A DNA stretch of 64,000 nucleotides from NCBI RefSeq assembly GCF_003971235.1, contig NZ_CP034661.1, positions 3,658,001 through 3,722,000 on the forward strand. The letters run 5' to 3'. The notes beneath the pieces are model-generated. The model worked only from the letters and a program-made list of their open reading frames with translations, was not told the origin of the DNA and made no database searches. Each line of letters begins with the position of its first letter. Within the stretch, counting starts at the first letter, position 1. Source of the stretch: Chryseobacterium aureum (GTDB taxonomy: Bacteria > Bacteroidota > Bacteroidia > Flavobacteriales > Weeksellaceae). The translations under genes and the position numbers were made by a program. Positions 17,432-26,242 of this stretch are shown piece after piece.

Positions 17432-19036
17432 TTAAAATGGAAAATCATCATCATCATCAAAATCATTCATTGATGAGCCTGAAAGTTTTGAGTTGTCAGG
17501 TAGTCCAAAAGCATCACTAGGTTTTATTCCTTCTCTTATTTTATCAAAGCCATTTGGTTCTCCTAATAGTCCTGCATTTGAAGGATGGTAACCAATTCCT
17601 CCTGTGCCGCCATCAAATGCTGCTTCAATATCCCCGAATTTCGCAAAATGTTTTAAGAAAGATAATCTCACATCCGCTGTCGCACCATTTCTGTGTTTTG
17701 CAATGATCAGCTCTGCCTGGTTTTCCGTAGAAGTTTCCTGTCCTTCTTCATCATTATCCCAAACGGTAATTTTATAATATTCCGGACGGAAGATGAACGA
17801 TACAATATCCGCATCCTGCTCAATGGCTCCGGATTCCCTCAAATCTGAAAGCTGAGGTCTTTTTCCGGGACGTGCTTCCACACTTCTTGAAAGCTGGGAA
17901 AGGGCAATTACCGGCACGTTAAGTTCTTTGGCGATGGCTTTTAATGAACGGGAAATCATAGAGATTTCCTGTTCACGGTTTCCAACTCCTTTTCCGCTGC
18001 TGCTTCCTGCTGTCATCAGCTGAAGGTAGTCTACCATGATCAGCCTTACTCCATGCTGCATTACCAGTCTTCGGCATTTTGCACGGAAGTCGAAGATGGA
18101 AAGGGAAGGGGTCTCGTCAATATATAAAGGAGCATTTTCCAATTCTGATACATTGGAGAATAATCGCTGCCATTCTTCGTCATCCAAAGTTCCTTTTCTA
18201 AGTTTTTCAGAGGAGATTCTTGTTTCAGAAGCAATCATTCTGGTGATAAGCTGTACTGATGCCATCTCGAGAGAGAAAAGAGCCATAGGAATTTTGTGGC
18301 CCACTGCAATATTTCTTGCCATGGAAAGCAGGAATGCTGTTTTTCCCATCGCGGGACGTGCGGCAATAATGATGAGGTCAGAATTCTGCCATCCACCGGT
18401 TTCCTTATCTACATCTCTGAATCCTGAAGGAACTCCGGAAAGCCCCTGCTTATCTTTTAAAGATTTAATGGTGTCAATAGCCTGCTTTACCAATGAGTTG
18501 GCAGTATCAAATCCCTTCTTAATCGTTCCGTTGGTAATTTCAAAAAAAGACTGTTCTGCTTTGTCCAGAAGTTCAAAAACATCGGTTGATTCTTTATAGG
18601 AAGAATCTATGACGTTGGCAGAAACGTTGATAAGGCTTCTTAGGATATATTTTTCAAGAATAACACGCACGTGGTATTCTATATGGGCAGATGAACTTAC
18701 CCCCATCGTCAGGTCAATAATATAGTGATCACCGCCTGCCTGGCTTAGTTTATCTTCTTTCTTTAAATCCTGGATAATGGTCATTAAGTCTACCGGATGG
18801 TTGCCTTCATAAAGCTTCAGAATGGTAGAAAAGATGACCTGATGTCTGGGATCATAAAATACTTCCGGGGTAAGAAGGTCAATGGAATGGTCAAGACCTT
18901 TTTTGTCAATCAAAAAAGTTCCGATAACCAGTCTTTCAAAATCCACTGCATTGGGAGGCATTTTTCCATCCGCAATAGACAATTCTCTTGCAAAGTTTCC
19001 GTGTGTCAGGGATGATAATGTTTCTTTCTGCGCCAT
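17432..19036 (-). CDS. dnaB: Replicative DNA helicase DnaB
   Basis: A 534-residue hexameric 5'-3' helicase of the replication fork. The N-terminal primase-interaction domain covers about residues 25-130 (PNAVDFERLVIGTFLID). The RecA-like ATPase domain follows, with Walker A ARPAMGKTA at about residue 226, MALFSLEM, and the Walker B region LIMVDYLQLM, then VIALSQLSRSVE and QLSDLRESGAIEQDAD. The acidic tail ends DFDDDDDFPF, comparable to SSB-like tails. It is probably the first gene of dnaB-LRR-rnhA. A promoter box sits 4 nt before the ATG. Confidence 0.97.
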   Translation of the reverse strand: MAQKETLSSLTHGNFARELSIADGKMPPNAVDFERLVIGTFLIDKKGLDHSIDLLTPEVFYDPRHQVIFSTILKLYEGNHPVDLMTIIQDLKKEDKLSQAGGDHYIIDLTMGVSSSAHIEYHVRVILEKYILRSLINVSANVIDSSYKESTDVFELLDKAEQSFFEITNGTIKKGFDTANSLVKQAIDTIKSLKDKQGLSGVPSGFRDVDKETGGWQNSDLIIIAARPAMGKTAFLLSMARNIAVGHKIPMALFSLEMASVQLITRMIASETRISSEKLRKGTLDDEEWQRLFSNVSELENAPLYIDETPSLSIFDFRAKCRRLVMQHGVRLIMVDYLQLMTAGSSSGKGVGNREQEISMISRSLKAIAKELNVPVIALSQLSRSVEARPGKRPQLSDLRESGAIEQDADIVSFIFRPEYYKITVWDNDEEGQETSTENQAELIIAKHRNGATADVRLSFLKHFAKFGDIEAAFDGGTGGIGYHPSNAGLLGEPNGFDKIREGIKPSDAFGLPDNSKLSGSSMNDFDDDDDFPF

Positions 19037-19040
19037 AGTG

Positions 19041-19048
19041 CAAAGATA
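19041..19048 (-). promoter_or_regulatory. TAnnTTTG -7 box of dnaB, 4 nt before ATG
   Basis: Reads TATCTTTG on the minus strand with four bases before the dnaB ATG at 19036. It predicts a leaderless dnaB mRNA; no -33 TTG at the usual spacing. Confidence 0.5.
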
Positions 19049-19140
19049 GTTTATTTAAAAAATAATAAAAAAATAGTATTCAACAAATTATTAGCAGTCT
19101 TCCGGAAAATGCTGTCAACAGGAGGCTGACCTTGTTGATA

Positions 19141-19173
19141 AAAAAAATCACCTCAGTCTGAGGTGATTTTTTC
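19141..19173 (-). terminator. Intrinsic terminator of the third T9SS gene
   Basis: A stem of about 13 bp with T runs on both sides (A6 on the left arm, T6 on the right), loop TCTG region near 19157-19160. It lies 21 bp after the stop at 19194. Confidence 0.88.
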
Positions 19174-19193
19174 AAAAGAGATTTTGTAAAAAC

Positions 19194-21341
19194 CTATTCT
19201 TTATTTTTTACCAGTACCCATCCGGAGTATTTGGTTTCTGTATTGTTTTTATTGTTCTCATTCCATGAAATTGTGTACCAGTAAGTTCCTGTTGGGATTT
19301 TCTTGCCAAATGCAGTTCCGTCCCATGTGAAGTTTCTCATCTTGTCGGCTTCATGAAGTTTGTTTCCGTATCTGTCATACACAATGAAAACCAGGTTTTT
19401 CTTATATGCCAGCGCAGAATAGTCAATCACATCATTCACATTATCTCCGTTTGGAGTAATAGCATTGATAAGGTTAGGAACTGTCACGGTCACCTGAATA
19501 GGAGTACAGTTATAAGTATCCTTTACATAGATTGTATTCTCTCCTCTCGGAAGTCCAGTGAAGATATTAGAATCCTGCCATTTGATACCGTCTACAGAAT
19601 ATTTATAAGGAGGTACTCCGCCTGTAGCAGTAACTGTGATGTTGTTGTTTGATATTTCTATTCCTGAAATTACAGGCTGAAGGCTGGCATGTACACGTAC
19701 TTCCTGAAGTGTGAAACATTTTCCGGTCTGAAGTTTTACCCAGTACACACCTACCGGTACATTGCTGATAGACTGTGAAGTTTCTCCTGTGCTCCATTCG
19801 TAGCTTACAAATCCAGGTCCTGCATCCAGTGTTGTTTTCCCTTCTGCACAAATTGTTTTGTCTTTTAGTACTGCAGATTTTACCGGAGGTAATACCACCA
19901 GCTCAATCTTGGCAATAGAATAACACTGCTTGTCGTTATCTACTCTTGCGTATACCGTTTTACTTTCAGAAAGATAATTGAAAGGCGCTGCAATAGGGTT
20001 GCTTTGTGCTTTTGCATCAGCTACAGAAGTATAATACTTAATAATAGTTCCCGTAGGAGTTGGTACAGGTACACCAATGTCTGCTTTGGACAGGTCAAAT
20101 GTTGAACGGGTAACATCATTATCAATATAACAGTTCTGAATTACAGCATCTTTTAATACGACTGTAGGGTAGAATAACAGCCTGATGGTTGTGGTTGCAA
20201 TACATCCGAAATTAGAAATTACTTTTGCATATACAGTGGTTTCCGGAGAAATATAGTTAAGAGGATCCGTAATTTCGTTAATGCCTGCATTCATATCGGC
20301 AGTGGTAGGATAATACTTGATTGTTGCTCCTGTTCCTCCAAAGACATTAGCCATTGTTAAATTATACTTTGCTGTACCGGCCCCGTTGTTATTACAGGAG
20401 TACAAAGTGGCCGCGTTTGCTGTGATGGCCGCATTCACAAACTTAAATTTCCCGGTTATGAAACATCCGTTGATCGGATTATTGGGGTTACTCGGATCTT
20501 GGTATACAATTCTGTAAAAATAGGTGGTTGCTCCATCTACAGTTGTTACAGTAAGAGGATTTTGTCCTGTAAGGGCATCGTTCGTTGTTTTATGATAAGA
20601 AACCTTGAAGTTCGTACTGTTACCATTAATAATAGCCGCAGAAAGCGTTGAGAAATCAAACTGTGTAGGTAATGCGCAAACCATTACCTGGCTTGGATCA
20701 TTAGGATTAACTCCCGGAATTCCCGGTGGGATAAACGGATAAGGAGAAAGAACAGGATCATTAAACGCAGAGCTTAAGCTTGCAGTCCCTGACCATTCTA
20801 AAGAAAATCCATTAGTGGATCTGCTGAAGTTATCAATAACCAAATAATAAGTCTGGCCTACTAATACATTCAGATAAGGACTCCATTTCCCATTGTTCAT
20901 GCTGGCTGTAGTACCAGGAGGGTTGGTAGGGAATACCGCAGGCGGGGCAAGAGTAAGATCCAGACCTGTGTCTCCCGGAGTTCCGCTATAATTACATCGT
21001 ATTGGCTGGACGAAGACATGGCTGGAATTCTGCAAAGAAGTACAGCCGTTTAAGGTTGGTCCATACACTGCAAAGTCATAATCATCAGACTGGTCATTAG
21101 GCTTTATTTTAAAGGCGAGTGTACCTGGTGTAGATACCGTGAAGGTGTACCAAACGGTATATCTTTCATTGGTACTAAGGCATCCTCCGTTCTGATTCAG
21201 TATTTCTATAATATTCCCCGGGCCTGAAGGGGTGTAAGAAATGTCAGAATTACCACAGATAGGGATTGCCGTGACACAGTCCGACTGTGAGTAAGCCAAT
21301 TGTGTTATCAGTAAAATAAAAAGAAGTAGTATTTTTTTCAT
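19194..21341 (-). CDS. Secreted T9SS type B protein, DC.AIPIC N-terminal type
   Basis: 715 residues: a signal peptide (MKKILLLFILLITQLAYSQ), then an N-terminal domain beginning DCVTAIPICGNSDISY with WYTFTVSTPGTLAFKI and DYDFAVYGP (about 20-190), a form common in secreted Bacteroidetes proteins. Beta-rich repeats follow (YYPTTADMNAGINEITDPLNY, YYTSVADAKAQSNPI), an Ig-like YEWSTGETSQSI unit, and a CHU_C / type B T9SS sorting domain ending SGWVLVKNKE. The C-terminal half is nearly the same as in the 13690 gene while the N-terminus differs, so ligand or substrate probably differs. Function unknown. Confidence 0.9.
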   Translation of the reverse strand: MKKILLLFILLITQLAYSQSDCVTAIPICGNSDISYTPSGPGNIIEILNQNGGCLSTNERYTVWYTFTVSTPGTLAFKIKPNDQSDDYDFAVYGPTLNGCTSLQNSSHVFVQPIRCNYSGTPGDTGLDLTLAPPAVFPTNPPGTTASMNNGKWSPYLNVLVGQTYYLVIDNFSRSTNGFSLEWSGTASLSSAFNDPVLSPYPFIPPGIPGVNPNDPSQVMVCALPTQFDFSTLSAAIINGNSTNFKVSYHKTTNDALTGQNPLTVTTVDGATTYFYRIVYQDPSNPNNPINGCFITGKFKFVNAAITANAATLYSCNNNGAGTAKYNLTMANVFGGTGATIKYYPTTADMNAGINEITDPLNYISPETTVYAKVISNFGCIATTTIRLLFYPTVVLKDAVIQNCYIDNDVTRSTFDLSKADIGVPVPTPTGTIIKYYTSVADAKAQSNPIAAPFNYLSESKTVYARVDNDKQCYSIAKIELVVLPPVKSAVLKDKTICAEGKTTLDAGPGFVSYEWSTGETSQSISNVPVGVYWVKLQTGKCFTLQEVRVHASLQPVISGIEISNNNITVTATGGVPPYKYSVDGIKWQDSNIFTGLPRGENTIYVKDTYNCTPIQVTVTVPNLINAITPNGDNVNDVIDYSALAYKKNLVFIVYDRYGNKLHEADKMRNFTWDGTAFGKKIPTGTYWYTISWNENNKNNTETKYSGWVLVKNKE

Positions 21342-21400
21342 TGTTAAAAGTTTTTGTTAAACAAAACTGAAATCAATAATTTTTTTTCTATGATTTGTAA

Positions 21401-21425
21401 AAGAAAAAGCCGCCAAAGCGGCTTT
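21401..21425 (-). terminator. Intrinsic terminator of the fourth T9SS gene
   Basis: An 8-bp perfect stem (21406-21413 with 21418-21425), 4-nt loop, followed by TTTTCTTTT on the minus strand. Confidence 0.85.
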
Positions 21426-21442
21426 CTCTTATTATATAATAA

Positions 21443-23548
21443 TTATTCTCTGTTTTTTACAACAATCCATCCTGAAAACTTGAAAGGAGTATTCTTTTTG
21501 TCATTCTCATTCCATGTTACAGAATACCAGTAGGTACCTGTCGGGATTTTCTTGCCGGCAATAGTTCCGTCCCATTTGTATCCGTTGGATTTGTCTCCCT
21601 GATGAATTTTCGTTCCGTATCTGTCAAAGATACTTAATACAAGGTTCTGTTTGTCTGCTATTGCAGAATAATCTACCACATCATTTACCCCGTCTCCGTT
21701 TGGAGTGATCATATTGATCAGGTTAGGAACTACAACTGTTACTTCAATAGGATCACAATCATAAGCGTCTTTTACGTATACTTTGTAAGTTCCTCTGGCA
21801 ATATTAGAGAAAGTGTTAGAAGTCTGCCACAAAATTTTATCCATGGAGTACTGGTAATCCGGTGTTCCTCCTATTACATTGATTGTTAGTGTTGTGTTAG
21901 AAATGTCAATACCCGTTACTACAGGCTGCTCTGAAGGATATACTGTTACTTTTTGTGTAGCGATACATTCTCCTGTTTTTAGTTTTACCCAGTAATTTCC
22001 AACTCCAACATTTTTGATGGACTGCGTAGTTGCTCCTGTGCTCCACTCATAGCTGCTGAATCCAGGACCTGCATCAAGGGTAGTGGTATCTTCCATACAG
22101 ATGATCTTGTCTTTCAGAACGCTTGAGGTTACAGGGGCAATTACTGTTAAGGTAATTTTTGCAACCGTATAACATCCGCGGGTATCTGATACTCTAACAT
22201 ATACAAATCCATTGGGAGCAATATAATTAGTAACGTTTAATATCTCGTTGGTGGCATCTATTGCATCTGTAAGAGATGGGAAGTATCTTTTGGTTGTAGT
22301 CCCTGTAGGGCTGGTAACCGGCGCGTTGGCAAGATTGAATAAAGCTGTGGACGGGTTTGCTTCTATGAAACAAGACCTGATTGACGCATCTGTTGCTGTA
22401 ACCAAAGGATAAAACTTAAGGGTAATTTCAGCGGCAGCAGTACATCCGAATTCGTTGATTGCTTTTACAAAAACTGAACCTTCTGCGGAAACATACACAT
22501 AAGGATTCGTAATCTCATTGGTCCCATTATTAAGATCATACATTGTAGGATAATACTTTAATATATGATTGGGAGCTGCTCCTACAGTTGCTGTAGACAG
22601 ATCATATGTTGCTGTTCCTGAGCCGTTATTACTACAAGAGGTAAGGGTAGCAGGATTCAGGGTAAAAGATTTATCAATGAATTTGATCTGTCCGAAATCC
22701 CTGCACTGATTTAAAAAGCTGGTTGGGCTGTTGGGGTCCACGTAGCTGATTGCATACGTGTAAGTGGTAGCTACATTGATGTTGATAGGTGTGGTAATCG
22801 CATTGCTGTCATCTAATGCATCCGTGGCCGAAGCGTAATATTTTACTATGAAATTAGGATTGCCATTTAAAATCTGTGCAGAAAACGTAGAAAAATCATA
22901 ATTTACAATTTTGCCACAAACAGGGATTTCTCCGTTTTGGGTAGGGCCAGGCTGTAAAAATGGATGTGGCTGATAAATCTGCGCCGAATTATTGTCAAAT
23001 GGAGTAAGAAGTTTAGCTGTGCCTCCGAAAGTTAAGGTAAATGGTGCAACCAATGGGGAATAGTTATTTAAAAGCAGGTGATATACCTGTCCTGGCAATA
23101 CATCAATATATTTTACATAACCATCTCCTCCTCCGCCTTCTGTAGTATCGGTAGAGGTCATATTAAGCCCGGTAGGGTTGATGATACTTGCATTCACACC
23201 GGCATAAGAACATCTTAACGGAGTAGCTGTCGTATTGGCACAGTTAAAGTTAGGACCATATAACGCGAAGTCATAGTCAATTCCTACTGCGGTAGGGCCT
23301 GTAGGAGTTACTAAAAAAGTAAGCGTTCCTGCAGTTTCTATACTGAAAGTAAGCCAGATCGAGTTACTCTCTCCGTTAGGCCCCAGGCATCCTACCTGGC
23401 CTTCTTTCACTGTTCCCCATCCATTGGGGGTAAGAGAAATAGCTGCGTCGCTGCATATCGGGATGGCGGTAATACAGTCTTGCTGTCCAAAAGCCACCTG
23501 AGCTAAGAAGATTAGAAAAATGAGTAGATATTTTTTCATGTTGATCAT
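21443..23548 (-). CDS. Secreted T9SS type B protein, DC.AIPIC N-terminal type
   Basis: 701 residues, a paralogue of the 19194 gene: signal peptide, N-terminal domain starting DCITAIPICSDAAISLTPNG with SIWLTFSIETAGTL and IDYDFALYGP, YYPTMYDLNNGTNEI and YFPSLTDAIDATNEI repeats, YEWSTGATTQSI Ig-like unit, and type B C-terminus ending SGWIVVKNRE. A start at 23539 (MKKYLLIFLIF) would also give a good signal peptide. It begins 20 bp after the 23569 gene and is probably co-transcribed with it. Function unknown; surface or adhesion role inferred from T9SS export. Confidence 0.88.
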   Translation of the reverse strand: MINMKKYLLIFLIFLAQVAFGQQDCITAIPICSDAAISLTPNGWGTVKEGQVGCLGPNGESNSIWLTFSIETAGTLTFLVTPTGPTAVGIDYDFALYGPNFNCANTTATPLRCSYAGVNASIINPTGLNMTSTDTTEGGGGDGYVKYIDVLPGQVYHLLLNNYSPLVAPFTLTFGGTAKLLTPFDNNSAQIYQPHPFLQPGPTQNGEIPVCGKIVNYDFSTFSAQILNGNPNFIVKYYASATDALDDSNAITTPININVATTYTYAISYVDPNSPTSFLNQCRDFGQIKFIDKSFTLNPATLTSCSNNGSGTATYDLSTATVGAAPNHILKYYPTMYDLNNGTNEITNPYVYVSAEGSVFVKAINEFGCTAAAEITLKFYPLVTATDASIRSCFIEANPSTALFNLANAPVTSPTGTTTKRYFPSLTDAIDATNEILNVTNYIAPNGFVYVRVSDTRGCYTVAKITLTVIAPVTSSVLKDKIICMEDTTTLDAGPGFSSYEWSTGATTQSIKNVGVGNYWVKLKTGECIATQKVTVYPSEQPVVTGIDISNTTLTINVIGGTPDYQYSMDKILWQTSNTFSNIARGTYKVYVKDAYDCDPIEVTVVVPNLINMITPNGDGVNDVVDYSAIADKQNLVLSIFDRYGTKIHQGDKSNGYKWDGTIAGKKIPTGTYWYSVTWNENDKKNTPFKFSGWIVVKNRE

Positions 23549-23568
23549 TTTAATTTTTTATTTCCAGA

Positions 23569-24180
23569 TTATTGGGCATTGGGTACCAGCTGTTTCCCCC
23601 ATGAAGGAGATTGGCTGTCTGAAGAATTTTGGTTAGAAAATTCGCCTAAAGCCTTTTGGTATAAAATGTCGGCATTGGATTTATCTCCTGATTTTTCTTT
23701 GATTTTTGCTTGAAGAACAGTCAGTCTCGGATTATGGGCAGCGCTTGCTTCAGCTTTTGCTGTGCTTTGAGCGATAACATTCAGATCCAGCTGATTGTTT
23801 TGAGAACCATCAAGCTGTATTTTCTGACAATACAGTAAGCCTAATAAGATATTTACTTCGGCATTGTCCTTTTGTATGGTCCATACTCCTGTTGCTATTT
23901 TTCTGGCTAAAGCGTTATCTTCCATAAGGCTGGCTCCCGGTGCTTTCTTTAGCAGCGTTTCATTTTTAAGGTATAAAGAAACAGCAGCATAATAGTTAGC
24001 CTGCCATTTTTCAGTAGTTTTTGCTGCTGAAAATTTATTGAAAAGACTGTCGAAATCATTGGCTGTCCTGGAACTGTTGAGCTGCAGGACATTTGGTGAT
24101 AGCGCTTTGTCAGTGACAGCCTGGGCTTCAACCCAGCAGCTTACAATGATAAAGCTTAAAGTTAGTAAAAGTTTAGTCAT
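23569..24180 (-). CDS. Periplasmic/secreted protein with TPR-like helices, unknown function
   Basis: 203 residues from the ATG at 24180 (MTKLLLTLSF), which gives a proper signal peptide cut near VEAQA. The mature part is helical; the segment LLGLLYCQKIQ ... NPRLTVLQAKIKEKSGDKSNADILYQKAL resembles tetratricopeptide repeats. It lies 20 bp upstream of a T9SS-secreted protein on the same strand and has its own promoter box at 24200-24207, so the two genes may form an operon. No specific function can be assigned. Confidence 0.7.
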   Translation of the reverse strand: MTKLLLTLSFIIVSCWVEAQAVTDKALSPNVLQLNSSRTANDFDSLFNKFSAAKTTEKWQANYYAAVSLYLKNETLLKKAPGASLMEDNALARKIATGVWTIQKDNAEVNILLGLLYCQKIQLDGSQNNQLDLNVIAQSTAKAEASAAHNPRLTVLQAKIKEKSGDKSNADILYQKALGEFSNQNSSDSQSPSWGKQLVPNAQ

Positions 24181-24199
24181 AGGGGGATATTTTATCAAG

Positions 24200-24207
24200 C
24201 AAATATA
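24200..24207 (-). promoter_or_regulatory. TAnnTTTG -7 box for the TPR-like/T9SS pair
   Basis: Reads TATATTTG on the minus strand, 19 nt before the ATG at 24180. Confidence 0.5.
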
Positions 24208-24388
24208 AAAAATTATTAACGTTAAATTAAAGATTTTGAGATATATTTAATGAAAGTAATATATTGGTTTTTAATATTGTATTTTATTTTTCCGGCGAAT
24301 TATATGGAGATCGTAAAGATATTGCTTGTTTAGGTGAATATTTTTAAAGTAAATCTGCCATTAACTTTAGAAAAACAGGTATAAAAGA

Positions 24389-24422
24389 AAAATCAGAATA
24401 GAAAATGCTCTACTCTGATTTT
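24389..24422 (-). terminator. Intrinsic terminator of the MFS gene
   Basis: Arms 24389-24401 and 24410-24422 pair over 13 bp with one G-U pair on the minus strand, which ends in a T run. It lies 60 bp after the MFS stop. Confidence 0.7.
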
Positions 24423-24482
24423 AAGTATTTCGAATTACGGTTTCTTCCGTAAAGAATTTGAAAAGGATTGATAAATAATAAG

Positions 24483-25718
24483 TTAATATTGCATTTTTCT
24501 TAGTTTAGTATTGGTGCTTCCTACCACTAAAGCTACTAAAACCGTCATGCAGCCTCCAAATACTACGGAGCGTACCACCCCTAATAATTTGGCCATTAGA
24601 CCACTTTCAAACTGACCCATTTCGTTACTGGACATAATGAAAATTGAGTTCACACTCAAAACACGCCCTCTGATGTGATCAGGTGTTTTCAATTGTACAA
24701 TTGTCCCTCTGATAACTACTGAAATTCCGTCAAGCATTCCACTCATCACAAGGAACATAAAAGACAGCCAGTACAATTTAGACAGACCAAACCCAACAAT
24801 GCAAAGGCCAAATCCCGTCACCACGGCAAGAAGGATTTTTCCCTGGTTTTTTCGAAGAGGTACAATGGATAAAATAGTAATGATACACATAGAGCCAATA
24901 TCCGAAGCCGCATTCAGCAAGCCAAACCCTTCCGCTCCCGAATTCAAGATATCTGTGGCAAATACCGGGATCATAGCTACCGCACCGCCGAAAAGGACCG
25001 CAAACATGTCCAGACATAGTGCTCCCAGGATTTCTTTGGTTTTAAAAATATAAGAGATGCCTTCGCGCATGCTTTCCACCACATTTACTGTTTCTTTTTT
25101 GTATTCAGAATGCTGTTTTTTAAGCTGCCAGAAAAATAAAGAGGCCACGAATATTAATGATAAAATAGCAACCAAAGTCCATTTTACCCCGATAAATCCA
25201 ATAAGAACACCACCTACGGCATGTCCGCAGACAGAAGAAATCAGGAAAGTGGCCTGGTTGAGGGTAACGGCATTCGGAAGATTTTCTTTCTTTACAATTT
25301 TAGGAATCATCGAAGGGACAATAGGACCGATAAAAGCTCTTGCTATTCCCGTAAAAAAGATAACGCCATAAATATAATAAGTAATCTGATGACCTGTGAA
25401 GTGCATTTCTACATCAAGGAAGGCGGGAACCAACAGAAGCCCGATCAGGAAAATATAGGCATAATTGCAGATAAGAAGCAGCCGCTTTTTTTCATTCATA
25501 TCAATAACGTGTCCGGCATACAAGGCGCAGCTTACCGCAGGAATCACCTCAGAAAGTCCGATAAGGCCTATGGAAAAAGGATCTTTTGTTAATTGATACA
25601 CCCACCATCCCAATAAAGTGGCAAGCATTCTGAAAGCTAAAACAATAAAAAATCTCCCGGTAAGAAGATTTCTGAACTCAACATTTTGCAATGTCTGTAA
25701 CGGGGTAAAGGAAATCAT
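24483..25718 (-). CDS. MFS transporter, EntS-like exporter type
   Basis: 411 residues with about twelve hydrophobic helices, the length usual for the major facilitator superfamily. Motifs include GRFFIVLAFRMLATLLGWWVYQLT in TM1, GHVIDMNEKKRLLL in the TM2-3 loop (the MFS GxxxD-R/K signature) and IRGRVLSVNSIF in the TM8-9 region, as in the EntS/MFS_3 group of siderophore and drug exporters. I use the ATG at 25718; a TTG six bases upstream is part of the promoter box. The substrate is unknown. It is a single-gene unit. Confidence 0.85.
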   Translation of the reverse strand: MISFTPLQTLQNVEFRNLLTGRFFIVLAFRMLATLLGWWVYQLTKDPFSIGLIGLSEVIPAVSCALYAGHVIDMNEKKRLLLICNYAYIFLIGLLLVPAFLDVEMHFTGHQITYYIYGVIFFTGIARAFIGPIVPSMIPKIVKKENLPNAVTLNQATFLISSVCGHAVGGVLIGFIGVKWTLVAILSLIFVASLFFWQLKKQHSEYKKETVNVVESMREGISYIFKTKEILGALCLDMFAVLFGGAVAMIPVFATDILNSGAEGFGLLNAASDIGSMCIITILSIVPLRKNQGKILLAVVTGFGLCIVGFGLSKLYWLSFMFLVMSGMLDGISVVIRGTIVQLKTPDHIRGRVLSVNSIFIMSSNEMGQFESGLMAKLLGVVRSVVFGGCMTVLVALVVGSTNTKLRKMQY

Positions 25719-25721
25719 GAA

Positions 25722-25729
25722 CAAAAATA
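25722..25729 (-). promoter_or_regulatory. TAnnTTTG -7 box of the MFS gene, 3 nt before ATG
   Basis: Reads TATTTTTG on the minus strand with three bases before the ATG at 25718; predicts a leaderless mRNA. Confidence 0.5.
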
Positions 25730-25810
25730 GCCCTAAAAATTTATTTAGGACTATTCATATGACAATTTTTGAAAGATATATTAAATATATCTCAAAAGAT
25801 AAAATCTATT

Positions 25811-26173
25811 TTAGTCAGCTCTTGAAGAACTTAATACAATGGCAGCAACACCAGCTGCTCCGATAATAGTAGCACCCGCTGCAATTCTTGCTTTTCTTCT
25901 GTCTTTTACAGCAGCTACCTTAGACTTCGGAATAATTACTTCTGTACTGTCTTTTTTACCCGCTGTTCCTACAAGATTATCACCAACAACGTTTCTGAAC
26001 AGGATAGTCTGTTTTGGAGAACCATCTCTCATGGTTACTTTGTAGATCTTCCCGGCTTCAAGATTAGAGTAATTGTTTTTTGAAATATCTTCGCTGTATT
26101 TTGTAGTAGCACAAGATGTAATAACAAATAAAGAGGTTAGTAAAGACGATTTCAACAGTACAGATGCTTTCAT
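25811..26173 (-). CDS. Small lipoprotein with glycine/alanine-rich C-terminal helix
   Basis: 120 residues. A signal peptide ends in the lipobox VITSC (Cys21), followed by a short beta-rich domain (GKIYKVTMRDGSPKQTILFRNVVGDNLVGT), a basic stretch (KVAAVKDRRKAR) and a hydrophobic Ala/Gly helix near the end (IAAGATIIGAAGVAAIVL). This is the layout of small Bacteroidetes envelope lipoproteins of unknown role. A promoter box lies 18 nt upstream. Confidence 0.7.
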   Translation of the reverse strand: MKASVLLKSSLLTSLFVITSCATTKYSEDISKNNYSNLEAGKIYKVTMRDGSPKQTILFRNVVGDNLVGTAGKKDSTEVIIPKSKVAAVKDRRKARIAAGATIIGAAGVAAIVLSSSRAD

Positions 26174-26191
26174 TATTTTCTTTTAGTTTTT

Positions 26192-26199
26192 CAAATTTA
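26192..26199 (-). promoter_or_regulatory. TAnnTTTG -7 box of the small lipoprotein gene
   Basis: Reads TAAATTTG on the minus strand, 18 nt before the ATG at 26173. Confidence 0.45.
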
Positions 26200-26242
26200 T
26201 AATTTTTTTCGAATATACGTTTTTGGAATTGAAAAAATGTGA

